DNA from: Talinum fruticosum
Lineage: Eukaryota > Streptophyta > Magnoliopsida > Caryophyllales > Talinaceae
NCBI GenBank assembly: GCA_021018815.1
Contig: JAITYX010000046.1
Coordinates: 2,669,501 to 2,733,500, forward strand
Length of the DNA stretch: 64,000 bases
Direction: 5' to 3'
In this document: in pieces, positions 10,533 to 25,819 of the stretch
Numbering within the stretch: position 1 is the first letter of the stretch
Layout of the letters: every line of letters begins with the position of its first letter
Position numbers and translations under genes: made by a program
Notes under the pieces: model-generated
Database searches by the model: none
What the model was told of the DNA's origin: nothing
Seen by the model: only the letters and a program-made list of their open reading frames with translations

Positions 10533-13500
10533 CTGCAACTAAACAAAAACCAAAGAATCAGGAAGTTAAAACATTAATGTGACATTTGGTTGGACGTAAT
10601 ACAATAGGTGTATAATGTAATCAACTATGTAATGTAATTAGGTATACAATGTAATGGGACAATAATTACATTACTATGTTTGGTTATATAAAAAGTGTAA
10701 TGTAATCACAAAAGTAATGGATTATTTCAATGACAAAAAATAGTAATTAAATTATTATAGTGGAAATAAATGTTATTTAAATAAAAATTTGAGCTACATA
10801 TTTAGATTTGAGCTTTTTAAATATTTTCTATCAAATAATCAAGTTTCATTTCTTTTGTGACAAATATCAACTATATTATTCTAATGGCAATAAATATCAT
10901 AATAGAGATAACTTATCCACACGAAAATATTTTAAATTTGAAATCATATTTGAGATTTTTTAAATCTTTTATCATATTTTCTAATTTTAAATTTTTTTTT
11001 GGAAAAAAGATCAACTGGATTATTCTAGCGATGATAAATGTCTTGTAGTGAAGATACATATTATCCAAATAATAAAATTTTAAGTTTTAAATTTATATTT
11101 GAGTTTTTTTAATCTGTTCTATTATATAATTAAGTTTTAAATTTACCTCATTGATAAAAAATACCAAACTGAAATTATTTTATTGATAATAAATATCTAT
11201 TGAATTAAGGATAAATGTTAACAAGTAAAAAAATTGATCTAAAAATTTTAATTTAAGCTTCTTTTATCTTTTTAATTGAATAATTGAATTTTGAATCCAA
11301 AATATTGAAGTTGAATTTTTCTCTAAATGACCAACCGATCATATTGTATATTAAGATAATATAAGAAAGAAAATCAAGTTCCTTCTCAAATCGATGAATT
11401 TTTTGCTTGCCAAGGAGGAGAGAGAAAAAGGATATGGAATAAAAAGAGAGGGAGAGAAAGACACAATGATTGAAAGTATATTAAAATTTGCTCACAAGGA
11501 TGGATGTAATCATGATTATTTAGTAAATGTCTAAGTAATTGTAATTATATAAGTAGGGGTTAATGTGATTACAATGCAATTTTGATTGCATTACAAAATT
11601 GTAACCAAACATGATAATGTAATCACCATTACCAATTTGATTACACTACCACTTTGATTATATCCAACCAAACATGCACTAAAAGAGGGAAAAGAAGAAA
11701 AAGAATAGAAATTACCAATTATATTATTGGCTGGGGCTGAAATATACATGCTAGTGTGATTTGTGAAACTATAAGCAAAAGTTGAGACATCATAAAGGGG
11801 ACCAGTTGGGAGGAATCCAAACTCCCATACAAGAGAGCCACATTTGAATCAGACTATAGCCATTTTTTTCCTTTAAAAAACCCAAAAAGAAAATGCACGA
11901 GCAAAGTCGGATAACTATACTATGTTTTTGCATCTAAGGCCCCCATTCCATTTAGCTTTAGTTTACAACTCCTAACATCTTTTTACAACTAATTTTATAA
12001 TTATCTTATAGCTCCTTATAGACGTACGACTTCCAAATGGAATAGGGCATAAGTCCATTTGAACAATCAAGTATGCAAATTCATATTTCTTTCAGCAATG
12101 AAGTAAACTAGCTATGGCAAGACTATACCCAAAATAATGCACATTTTCAGCCAAACCAAGAATTATTTACATTACCTATTTCAGTTGTGTGTGTGTGTGT
12201 GTGTATTTAAAATGATGGATGATGTCAAATGATCTGCATCAGGAACCTCAGATGCGTTCGATACAGTTGCCCTGATGATACTGACAGTGTGATCGTTGAT
12301 GGGTACGAAACCAAGAACTAAGCTGGTCAAAGTTGGGGTTCCCCTTAAGAATGGCACACATTTAAGAATAGAAACATACGATATGTATCCAAATATACCT
12401 AAATTGGAACCTCCCTTCTTACACAACAACCTCATCCTTGTTTTTTGAATTTCTTTGCTGACATTTTTTGCAACTAGAGCACAACATAGTCTTATCCCTA
12501 ATCCATCACAGTATAATATCTTAATATGCCAAGCAAACAGAATTAGCATAATAAATTCATAGTCTACACCCACCACCAAGAAACTCAAGTTTTTGGGAGT
12601 CATTACCAGTCTCAATTCCAAAGAAAAACCAACTATAGTCCCAAAAGTTGTAATTCCAAAGATATGAAGTTAGGACCATACCTCCTGTCTCAAGTTGAGG
12701 AGTTGTCATTTCATCAACTTCCTGACTGTCTCCATCTCTGGCTGAACTAGATTGACAAACTGCACTAATGGCTTCAACAACACTTATGCATCCTGAAGAT
12801 AAAGTATGTCCCAATAAGTCAAACTTTTTAGACGTTTTGAAAGTAACATACATGGATTATACAACTCTACAAGTAGACAAATAGATACCAGAAAGTCATT
12901 ATATAAATGACACAACACCACCACCAAATATCGCTAAAACAGTGTATGGGGAGACCTAGATAAAGTATGTCCCACTCTTATGCATCCTGAAGATAAAAAA
13001 TATGTCCCACTCTTTTGGGCATGTTCTTTACAATGGGCTGTTTGGGGTGAGAGTGGGTAAGAGTGGACAAGTGTGAGCGAGCGGACAAGAGTGGATTTTT
13101 TCTGGGAAGAGTGGTTGAGTCTGGGTTCGAGTGGGTGAGCGTGGATATTTTATATAATATCAAGTAGTGGGTGGAGTGGTTGAGTGTGGGTGAGTCTGGA
13201 AAGAAGAGGGTGACTGGATCTTTTCTAGGAAGAGTTAGAACAGGCCCTTAGCTATGCAAGGTGGTTTCCAGAACATCTATTCGAAAAACAAAAATGGAAA
13301 GATTAATTTTTAGAATGAGAACGTTTTGGTGATAAAAAGAGAATTTCCAGCATCGGCTTCCCATTTATCTGGCAGCCATAATCGTGTCACATTTAAGTGA
13401 TATCTATTGAGGCTAAATTCAGCTTTATACTCGGGATGAATTCTGCATTTCTTGTATATCGATTACAGCACTTTCTAGTAGGCAGACTTGATGAATGATA

Positions 13501-16500
13501 TATGATATAGTTGGTTGCTATTTCTCTAAGAAAAATATCTCTCGAGACTTTTATCCCATATTGAGATGGTGTTTTGAGAGTCTACACTTTATCTTAATCC
13601 TTAGTGATCTAATATTCAGAAAAAAAGTGGTACTGGAGGAAGAAATTATGTTATCTTAGAGATTTATCTTATCCTTGTTTTTCGTTCTTAGTCATACCTT
13701 GCTTCAGAACCTTGAACTGTGCCAATTCCAGTCAAGATCCTTGAACAGAGACTGTGACCTCAATCCCTCATGTACACTAACCAGACCTTAACAGTTTGGT
13801 GAAATTCTTCGATCTTTTTATTCCATCAAACAGGCCGTAATATTACTTATGTCAGAGCTTTGCATCAAGCAGTTGATATTTTTGAATTGTGGATAAACTA
13901 GTCAAACTAACTTGGGCTTTATGGTTTTTCCTTGCACTCTACCTTTGCTCATGACCTCTGTTGGTGTCATTATATTTAAGGCCCACCTCAACTCTCAAGT
14001 ATATCGTTGATTTCCCAAGTACTATATCACAGAATAAGCTGAGTGCTAACCTGCCACCTCTGCTCCAGATGGATCATTAGGCAAACGATCAGTTTGCTCA
14101 TTACAGTTGGCGAAATTTGCATGTTGCACTGCATCCTCAACGATCACTTCTGGAATCTCTTGTATAAGACGTGATTGCTCAGATGGCTGTAGAAGTAGGT
14201 TTCTCCTCTCCACATATTCCATGAGTCTGAGATTTGTTAAGGTCAAGCACAAAAGGAAACTTGGAAGGGGAACTGCCAGAAAACTCTAGATCTATTTTTG
14301 AACTTTACGAATATAGAGGACAGAGCCCGACACTCACTTTTTGGTGGGAGTTTTTTTCTTTATTTTGTTGTTGGGGAGGGGGTCTTTGGTATGCACTGTC
14401 GTGGCTGGTAAGTCGAATCAGTTCAATTTTATTTTCTTTTTTTGGTTCTTTTGAAACAAGCAGAAAAGAAATTATATATATATAGAATCAGATGAAACAG
14501 AAAAACCCCGCAGTATGTTTGCCTCAAAAACAAACACTCTTGTAGGTTAGTTACAAGCACGTTTATGGCAAGGCAATGCTTTTTCCCTCTAGCTCTCGTA
14601 TGCTACTTCTCTCATTTCAGTATAAACCAGTCTCTAACAAACATGGTAAGGGAATAAAAGAACGAACATATGTACTTAAGACGTCATACATGGTCAATAG
14701 AACACACATTGGAAACAACACCCATGCTGAACATTAAACTAGATAACATAATGTCAAAGTATCAATAATGGTGCAAGAAAACATCACTAGCCTTCATAGT
14801 AATCCAAAATTGCCTTGCACTGGTATTGCAACCAAGGATGGGTTGCTAGGGTGGCAATGGCATCAGAACCAGGAACCCAAAATGGTGGAAAATGAAACCA
14901 TCTTTTCAAACAGGCTTTCGTCTTTCATACTATTTTAAGCTGTCTAATAGCTCTTAACCTTTTTTAAAATTTGAATAAACAGCTTTTTTGGGGAAAATTC
15001 CACATAGCTGTTTTATTGTATGCATGGTGATATGAACTTACTTTTTCCTTATTTTTCTTTGATGGGGGGGCATGTGTTTGCATTCAAAATATTTCCCGAA
15101 AATGTATTTTGCATAAAAACTATTCTAGGAGAAAAATATATCCATGCTAAAAAGTTTACAGGATAAGATTAAATTTAATATGAGTAAATATTATCTGTTA
15201 GGAGAATACATGAATGTCATAAAAACTTTCCCAAGAAAAGAAAATTATGAATTTCCATAAACTAAGAAATAAAGTAATGTGGCGCAATAAGTTGTTGTCA
15301 TTGGCTCATTGCAATAAAACATGACTGAGTCACTTCAAATGCTGATATAGTGATGTGTAATGCAGGTTGCTAAAAATCTTATGCAGATTGCTTTTTACAA
15401 ATAGCCTCATTGGCTCATTGCAATAAAACATGAGTGAGTCACTTCAAATGCTGATATAGTGATGTTGTATTGCGGGTTGCTAAAAGCTGATTTGGATTGC
15501 TTTTTAAAAATAAGCTGGTACTGTTTCTGGTTCTTTGAAACACAAAGTAAAAATTTTAAGCAGCATAAGAGATTGCTTAGTACACTTCTCTATTCCTGCC
15601 CTAGATGGCCACCTAAAAGCAACTATTAAAGATGTGTCATTTGGAAGAAAAATAAACAGAAAAGAATGGTGTTACAAAGGATATTCTCGTCTTCGGCCTT
15701 TCTCATTTGCTGTGTCTATAAGATTCTTCAATAATGCTAGTTCCTTCATAATCCCCTGGAATAAATGGAGGTTTAGTATGCCAGGCGATTGGAGTAGATC
15801 AATAAAACAAAAAATTAGACAAGGTGCAATGAAAGTCACACTTTTTCTCTCTTCTGTGAGTGAAAAACAGCAAAATAAAAATATAAAAGAAAAGTCTCTC
15901 GCCAGTGCTCCTGTACAGAACTTGGGACCGGTTGAAAACTAAATTGTCCAGAGACCAACATAGAGACATTCAAAAAGGTGTCTCCGGTCACATTTCATAG
16001 CAACACACAGCTACCTTGAGGAGAATAAGGTGAAAAAAATAAAGTAATTGAGATATAGGTTTAAAGCAAATGTATGGGAGTATTAAGCTATGTATCATCT
16101 TGATGAATCCACAAAAGTATTAAGCTATGTATCATCTTGATGAATCCACAAAAATAGTACTCTCTAATAAGGAGCAGTAAAATCGGTACATCTATGAAAT
16201 AACTTTTGTATGTTTTTGCTCTCTCTTTTTTAATTCTTCTCCTTTAACTCTCCAGTGGCAGATCTAGTTTATAATAGACTAATTTTCACAAATAGTTTAT
16301 AAGCAAGGGACACATACAACAACTATTCCCATTATAGATCCCGCTTGAGCAGGGTTTGAGGAGATCCAAATGTAAGCAGCTTTAAGACTCTCTGCACATA
16401 GACCAATTCCAAGAGACCCACATTAAAAAATTCCAAGAAAACAGTTTTGGAGTTGAATATCTTTTGAAACACAAAAGATAGGATAAGCATTAAACATTAA

Positions 16501-19500
16501 TATCAAGTAACATTATATATATAAGAAAGGTAAGTGCAAATCAAAAAACAACATTTGGTTAGATTGTAATATGCGTGCCGAGAATAAAAGCTACTACCTA
16601 ATAAAAGTGAAGAAACACATGATAAAAATAATAGAAATAATAGCCAAAATAACACATCAACAATTCCTTAAACATAGAGGAGCCAAAAGGACTAAAAGCA
16701 TACCACATACAGTCCGTAATCCCAAATCCTAAACCTCCTCATACTCCTATCTTGAGTCATGTCCTCCGGTAGTCCTAAATAATTCAAATAGTGTCTAATC
16801 ACACCGTTCCTGCTTTTCCTTGGTCTTCCTCAGCCTAACCTACACTCCGGAAGGTTAATCCTTTTACACCTCATTATTGGTGCACAAGTTCTCCTTCTCC
16901 TGACATGACCTCTTTCTCATCTTTTCCTCTATAGGTGTCACTCCTACATTGTCTCTAAAGCATAGTTACCAGGAACACTTCACGAATCGCTTGGTCCGTA
17001 ACACTACTTATTGCACAAATTTAGTTTAATTTAGGCTTGGATAATTGATAAACATATAACCACGGAAAAAGAAGATTGCATTTGTGTACTTCATAACTCA
17101 CGTTTTAACTGGCAAAAAGAGAGACAAGAAAAGGGGTAGAGATGGCTACACATTGAGGTGTCTTTTTAAAGCAACGCCAAAAGGAAAATAATATGAGGAT
17201 GTGTGTTCCACTAGCCACAGCTCACTTTTTAGCTTCCAAGCAAACAAAAGAAGAAAAAATGTAAAGATAAGAAGAAGAAAAGGAAGAAAAATGGTAATAG
17301 ATATCGCCTTGCATCCTTGAGGTGCACCTCATCCCCTCTGAGGCACTGACTTTGTACCTCACACCAGGGCACACTTTTGTAAACTAAGGAGGCCGTTGAA
17401 AAATAGCATGGGGAGTATCAGTAAACTGAAGACATTAAACAAATCCTGTTGGCTGATGGGGAAATTAACATGTCTTTCAAAGGAGTGGACAGTCTTGAAT
17501 AAGCAATGGGGACAACACCACTGCATTTTTCCATCAAAAGGTGTCTATGAAGGAGAGGAGGAACTGTATCCAGCTGATAAATGAGAGCGGTGATGAGATA
17601 ACTGATGATGATGATATAGAGTGTGCCTGTCTATGTGACACTTGCAGATTTTCCGATTAGCTTTCTTGTTTTCACCTTTTTCCTCCATAAAAATCTACAT
17701 CTTTTCCAGACTTCTTGCAGTCAGCGGGTGGGGGTTAACGGTGACAAATTGTTCTTGGTAGTATTTCACCTTGTTTTTTCAAATATGAAAACCTAACAGC
17801 TATTTTTCTCGCTGACCAGGATTAGAAAGACTGCAGCGCGCAGCATGTACCAATTGACCATGGGACTTGTGGATGGCACTGAAGAACTGAGGAAGTAGCC
17901 CAATGCAGAGCAATTAGGCTCCAAAATGATAGAGATCAAAGACACTCCGTTGCCAAATTGATAGTGATTAGGGAAGGGAAGAAAGAAGAGAAGCAATTTA
18001 CAAGGAAAAGGAGAGAATCATTACATAGGAGAAAGAGGAGAAAGAGAAGAATAAGAGAAACAAAGTAATATGATTATTCAATTTATCAATCATCAACTAT
18101 GTCATAATAACTGAGGAAAAGCCATCTACTTATAACAGCCTAAACCCCACCAAATACTATTAGGAAACGCCCTACAGCAACACCTAGATGGAATAATTGT
18201 TGTGATTACTAATTTACACCCCCCAAAAAAAAACAAACAAAAGGAAAGAAAACATGGCAGTGCACTGGCAAAATCTAACCACATGAATGTTCATTAATTA
18301 GAGAAGCACCTTAAGCTCACTGTTGTATCCTATCCCTGAATGATTCAGTAACTCGTAAAGGACCAACCAAAGAGATATTAAAAAGCAATCAATAGATAAA
18401 CAAAAACAAAAATTTTCTAGGTTAAGATAAGAATACATACATGCTTTGTTATGTCTTCATGCAACATTCTGGCCTTGCATTCGAGCTCCATCTAGGAGAC
18501 AAGCAATCATTAGTCCAGTTCGATAAAGATCAATCTTTTCATTCATATTCTTACTGAGATTTGAGATGCATGTACAAGATGTCAACATGACCCAACAAGG
18601 AACCTAGCAGATGAAGGATGTTAGCACTGAGCCTTTACAGAAGGCGATCCCTAGCAATCATTATATCACATGGCTATGAGATGATATGTATTAGCAATGT
18701 ACAAGTCAGCTTCGGACATGTAAGCAGCAGCCAACTAAATAATTGGCATCAGTATGTTCTGTTTGAACACCCCCCGCCAATACAAAAAGGCATGTGCCAA
18801 AATCATCATGTTGTCTTAAAAAAACCAAACTACAAACTAAATACTTCTCTTTCTTCCCTTTGTTAATTATAAATTAAAAAAAAAAACCATCAATACTTTT
18901 ACACATGTATAATTGAACATCTAGGAACAAAAGCCTCAAACTCTCAAAGAGACAAAACCTGATGAAAGGAAAATGCTTATGTTTTGTACAACTTAAAAGC
19001 TTTTTCTACATCTTAGTAAAACTTCTCCACCTATGTTGTTTGGTAAAGAAATCTCAGAAAAGATTTAACTTTCATAAAAATCAGCATCCATAATTTAAAG
19101 AAGTTAATGAAATGCAACTTCCCCGTCAATTTACAAGGAATCTTGAGATTCTATGATCAATAAATTCTTTCAATACTTGTTCTGTCATTATTTTCTTGTA
19201 TTTCACATTCTCAATTTACATATTGACTGCCAAGTTCATTTATTTATTTTTGAATAAAGAAGGCATTCACTAATTTCCTTTTTATAAAAAATACTGTCAC
19301 CTTATTTGTATTTAGATATGTTGCAAAATGATTATATAAATGCTTAAAAGATCTGACATCTTACTGAACTATCCTAACCAAAAAAAAAAAAAAAGAAAAG
19401 AATTTTAAAAAATTCCATAATACAGAAAAAGTTTGTTCACAATCTTGTATATTTTATCATGTGAAAACAATAGATGAAATAAAAAAATGTTATTCAATTG

Positions 19501-22500
19501 ATACCATTGAGTCAATGAAACATACAGTTAATTTCCAAGCAGTCATTTAGCTTCTTTACACAGGTATGACCCATGTGAAGGGAACCAGAGTGCAGCAACA
19601 GGGCAAACACACTAATTTCCCTCTTAAATCATTCAACCAGTGTGAGACAACAAAAATGAGAGCATCATAATTATATTACAAATGCAACTGGAAGCAGCAG
19701 TTCCCTAAATTAGATTTAAAAGAATCGAACCACGAGAAGCGAGGGTGGAAGGCAAACATGTTTGCTAAAATGCTTAATAATTGACAGTTTATGCTTTTAA
19801 TATTCAGATCCTGCTAGTAAATTTGTCATAATTCGATGTAGTAGAAAAGTTAGAAACTAGAAAATATGCATAAAAAGGAAAAGATTTGACGATTGTCATC
19901 TTGCATTAGGTTCAAACCTCAGCTATTGGCTTCCCCACATGTAGTTCAAGAATTTACAGTTTTGAATTAGTTCAATCCTCAATTTAGGGTTTTTAAAGGC
20001 CTTTTCTCCAAATTGCATCAATTTTTTATGAGTAATAAAAAAGGGGATATTCCAAGTGGTAAGCCTGCACTTTCAAAAAATCCATTTGGTACACAGTATG
20101 AAAATATTGATGCATTCTACAAGTTTAAATTGATGAATATTATTATTAGAACACATCAATACTTTCATATTGTACCAGAATGATTTTCAAAAACACATGC
20201 TTACCATTTAGAGTATCATTAAAAAATTTGTATTGAGAAGACATTAAGGGGATGCCACCCACGTACCAGAGCAGATAATTACAAAATAACACAATGCCCT
20301 CAAGCTCTCTACAATAACAATATCGGCAAAATCCATAAAAGTAAACTTTGTAGCATGATTGAGAACTTGACTCCAGCTATGCAATGTTCTTAAGAAATAA
20401 AGTTTCAAATCTGGTCCCAAAACAATCCAGTAATTCCTTTCCTTCCAAGTGCTCCACCAAATAACTAGATGATACTAAATTCCAAACTCCACCCAACTCT
20501 TCTTCAACCTTCTTCCCCATGCCACCAAAACATATCTTATAGTTTGAGGTTGCACCTAACTAAACGCCATCAAAGATAATGATAAATGCCATAATTTGAA
20601 GGCCCACTGACAACGGACAAAAAGGTGATCTACTAACTCCTCTTTCCTTCTCTCATCAAAGATATCGATAAGGTGTAGGACACAAGTGAAGTGCCTCATT
20701 CCTCAGCTCAAGGTGTCGACTTGCAGGAATTAATCACCCTTAGGAAATTGCATAGCAACAGGAAATTAAGGCAGTGGATTTCGAGCCTCATGACTCAAAT
20801 GAGCTTAGTCACCATATTTAAACTTAAGTTCACTTCTGAAAATAGTCTTTTTGTAAAAAACGGAGAAATTGCATCGATAAAAGGCACAATATAGAAGTTG
20901 AGAAGCTGACGTCGGCTACCTAAACGTTCACAGAAATAATCCCAGCAATCTGCCACCAAAGAGAGGCAAGGAACACAACTGTTTCTTAACAGAAAAGGGG
21001 TTGGAAAATCCATTGTGTAAAATTCTTACACCCGCCATGATATCGAAACACTACTGAGAGAAAGTAATGTTCTAGCTAAAGACTCGGGTATAATTCTGTA
21101 TCTCTCTATGGTTTTGAATTCAAGTCATTCTCACTCTTTAAGAAGCTCATCTGAAGTTTTCAATACAGTCCGACCTACTCGGAAAGCATTCCTTGAGTAA
21201 AACATTTATCTCCTGGTTTCGACCCACTCGGATGTAACTCGGACAGGTTGTCGTGAGTAAATAATTTCACAGGCACAACTTATTCCGAGTTCGACTTATT
21301 ATAATCACTCGGAAAAGAATTATTGCGTTAATTCATCTTTTTAAGTCAGATCCGACAAATTTGATGCAATGTGTCTATATACTTTTAATTCTTCATTTAT
21401 CTAAAAGATAGAAACAAAATGGAATTAGAACCTATTGAATATTAGACACAGAAAATTTCATTTATTCAGGTTAAGGATAGTTAATTGCTTAATAATTTGA
21501 ATTAATTTTTTTGTCCTTACCTAATCTTGGACCAAAGTATTCTTGTACTTTGAATACCATTTTGATTTGCTTTCACATGTTGATTAAAGTATTTTAATGA
21601 AGCAACCGGCTTCTAACCGTTAAACACCAGAAAAGTGACTGTTTTAGGACGAAGTTCGGACACCGTGTTAGAGTTGTTTGTTTCCAAATCCGGTAAACTT
21701 CAATTTTGAGTCTAATGGCTATTTCCACCCCAGATTTCAGTCACAACTAGTGGCAACTAGTGGGTCAGACCACCTTTTGAGTCAAGGACCAAAGCACGGC
21801 TCCTTTTCTAAGGGACTTAGACTATTCGTTACGGTGGCTAGTGAAGCTTCCTAGTCCAAATTCGGTCTCAACGCTTACTCCGCCTTGCTATGTATAGATA
21901 GAAGTCATCCTACAAGACTTGTAGTTTGACGAACTACTAAACATTCATTCAAATCTTACTCACTCAATCTTTAGCTTTCAACTCTATAATTAAGTTTTCT
22001 TACTTTCTAAGTTGAAAAGAAGAAGTCTTGCAATCACTCTTACTTCAATTCTTTGTACCATCCCTTGCCCGATCTTAGAAGATTGACTCAGCTTAGCTTA
22101 GTTCTCCCTAACTCGTAAAGGCTATTTCGGTTATGAAATACTAGAATAAAACACTAGAACGAGATAAGGGAAATTTTTGGTCTAGGAAAATTTGTATTGA
22201 ATTATCTAAGGGAGCAATTCAGTAAGAGCCTATCCTTGCATTTTGAGGATTCAAAATAGTAGATTTGACTTGGTGACTGAATTGAAACCGTCCGTGGTTT
22301 TCTGCCGGGAGGGTTTTCACGTATTTCTTGTGTTATATCTTTCCGAGTTCATTCTAGATCGAATTGTTTTTCGAGCTCATACTTTGCAGAGAAATCTCTT
22401 ATTCCGCAAAATTTCCTTCTCACCCTGTTCACCCCCTCCCCTCTAGGGTAATTCGGACTCTCAAGAGCAAACCTTCAATTGGTATCGAGCCTAGCCTTCT

Positions 22501-25500
22501 CAAAGGATCTAACAATCCAAGGTTTAAAGATCATACGGATCTTAACTATGGAGAGTTCGATGAAGAAAGATCTTTCACTAGACCACCCAAGTTTAAGGGA
22601 TCAAACTTCGGTCACCGGAAGAAGATCAAGGAGTGCTTCATGCAAGATTATGAGGATTATGATGAAGATGTCGGGAACATCACCTGCAATGGCAATTACA
22701 TTCCTACCAAGACAGAAGGCACTCGTACAATACCCAAGGTGAAGTGTGAGTTCACCGATGAAGAAAACAAGAAATACGTAAAGATTCTTCATGTTAGCTT
22801 CTTCATTCTCAATTTCTAACCGAAATCTCCATATCACCCATCAAACCTTAGCAACTACTTCCATCAGAATTTCTAGGTTCCCAAACCCACCTTAACAAAC
22901 TCAATCCGATTCTCTCATGTTCTAGTTCAGCCTTAGCTACTTCCTAAATTCAATCTATAGCATAAACATTCAATATTCACAAGCAAAATTCAATTGGGTT
23001 TTCGAAATTACTATTAATTTAGAGTATAAGACCACCCACCTCGAATTTTAGGGTTTGGAATTGATTGAATCGCTTGCTGTCCGCCCCCTTTTGCTCTCAC
23101 TCGCGTTTTGGTTCAGGTCTCCCGGTTCCTAGCCTCTCGAGTGCTCTCCCTCGCCTTGCTCTGCCCCTCTCGGTCTCGTCTGCCTCGCTTCTCGGCTCCC
23201 ACTTGCCGTTCGCCCTCTGCGAGGGACCCGCCCTCGCCGTTGAGGCGTGCCTCCTCTTCCTTCTTTCTTCCCCTCGCTCGGGCCCTCGGTCGCTCACTCT
23301 CGTTCGGTCGGTCTTCTCTCTCCCTTTGCTCACCGGCCACGGCTTTCGCCGTTCGGGTGGCCACCGGCTTCCTCTCCGGCTCTCGCTCTCTCTCGCTCTC
23401 TCTCTCTCGCTTTGTTCCTCTTCTCCCTTTCTGCTCGGGCTCCCAAGCCATCTCTTCCTCTCGGTTCTCGCTTTCAATCTCGGACTTTCTCTCTCTTTTG
23501 TGGCATTGTTTGGGTAATGCCACCAAATTCCCACTGTACACCAAGCCCTCCCCTTAATCACTTCATAGCCCTTTCTTATTTCCTTTTTTCTTTTTCTTGT
23601 TTTTATAGCACTATATTTAGATTAAATCCACATAAGTAGCATAAGCGGTCTTGGGTTTTTATTTAGTTGGTCCGAGCGGAGAATTAAGAAGGAATTAATA
23701 TATTTCACTAATTATAGTTATGCAAACTAATAATAATTCGCGCAAATAAATTTAAGAATATATATCCGTGTATATATTTTAGTTATTCGACCTAATTTAT
23801 TTAATTAAAACTAATTAATTAATTTAACTCGTATAACTACCTCAAATAAAATTACAGTGTATTACACAAAAGAAAAACATTAAAGCCATTTGGTAATGCT
23901 TTCTCTTTCTCTATTCCGAAAATGGCATTCCAAACTTCTTCCTTTCAGAATTGTTTCTCAAGAATCATAGGACATCTCATCAAGAAAAGGCCTTGATGGC
24001 TGATCTCCATGAGAAAGATTCGAATGAGCGAACGCATGCACCTTTCATAGAAAAATCCTCAACACAAACCCAACCATCCACTTTAATGCTTTGAATGTTC
24101 ATTTTGGAAAGACATTGAGGACTTACCAATTTCATAACTGTTAAATTTTATATAATTGGGCCTTAACTAACCAAGTAATATATACAAGCCCATGAGGTTG
24201 ATTGTCACTTTATCCTTGAGAAGATTCAGGAAAATTAATTTCCACCGAGTATGTCATGACAAGAGAGCAACTAGGTGGTATAATCACAAAAGCATTAAAT
24301 GGGACTCGAGTTGGATGTATTCAGTAACAAGCTGGGCATGATTAACATCTATGCTCCAGCTTGAGGGGAGTGTTCCAGTTGTACGTTAGATGTATATTAG
24401 CTACATATTAACTGGAGATTGGCTTTCCTCTATTCTTGGCAAGATTATATGCTTTCCTTATACTGTTAGCAAGATTATAGGCAGATAATTGTTAGGAGTA
24501 ATTATAGCCTAGAATATAGTTAAGTTGAAGTCCCTTGTAACTGTATATATATCACTGTTTATACTGAATAAAAACATAAGAGCATTCTTTCACTTTCTGT
24601 TCATTTACAATAACAAAGACAAAGCAACAAACAGTTCAGTGTAACATTTCGAAAGGCTTAGAGAATTTACTACAGTACAAAAGAAAACAGATCTTTTAAA
24701 ATTAAATCTCATAACTTTATTCATTGTTTAATGAAGAGCTAGATAATACACTTGTCAACTGCCATATTTGTGGCAACATCCTAGATTTGCGAGCAGAAAG
24801 CTAACAGCTTTAAGAACTTAAGTTGAAGGACCCCTCATGGCATAATTCTTATACCCCATGAAATGACATAAACAGAATACAACACTGGAGTAGACAACAC
24901 TGGAAAAGAAAAATCAACATCTCCTAGTCCCATTTGCAAGAAATGGGCCAGTTTTAGATATTTAAAGTGGACAGACAGAAGCCTCAAGCATCTTTGTGAA
25001 CATTTCCCCAAGTCCAAACTCAGTTTATGTAAATCACACAAGTTACTATAAAGATAATGAGAAAAAGATGCTTATCAAACCAGGTAATTTAGGCAATTTT
25101 CAACTTCCTATGTTCAGTGAAGAATCAGATCTTAAAGGAACTCTTAGAAATTCAAAAGGTTATTTGCTATCACCAATCCTCCAACTGCTTCTCTTCACCG
25201 CCTTTTTCTTGGGCTTTGCATGGCCCTACTTTAAGCGTTACATTTCCCTTAGGTGAATTACTCTCCAACAAGACAAGCTCTTTAGCAATCAGAAACCACT
25301 TATATACGCTGAACTACAAACTTGGCTTATGCAGGTTCTATCAATAAACCATCAATCTACAACTACAGATCATTTTGCAAATTTTAAAAAGCAAACAGAT
25401 TTCTTGCATAACAAGGGAAACAGAAATTTAAAAAAAAAAAAAAACTCTGAACAAAGCAGACATACAACAGTAGGCCTATTATGCAGTCCGTCTTTCATTT

Positions 25501-25764
25501 GCTGATGCAGTTGGTTGCACTCTTCCTGCATACAGAGTTATTCAAGGAATCAGCAATCGCAAACTTGTCGAACATGCAATTACCAGCGTCCGACTCAACT
25601 TGTAGTCAAAACGCCAGCACCAGAAGATGTAACAAAGCAGTACAGCATTAGAGAGCCAAGACTCCTCTTAATAAAAGGGTAATGCAATGAGAACACAGGC
25701 CAATCACATTGTATATAGGTCAGACAGAATCCCAGAAATCCCAGCTGCATGACAGCAGTGAAAG

Positions 25765-25819
<55 letters not shown>

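Noticed and set aside
15535..15942. 135-codon plus-strand ORF
   Set aside because: Antisense to exon 8 of the host gene, whose splice sites and motif explain the sequence.
23065..23639. Five overlapping ORFs of 130-154 codons on both strands
   Set aside because: GC-rich, CT/GA-biased LTR interior; all frames lack stops for compositional reasons and none shows a domain.
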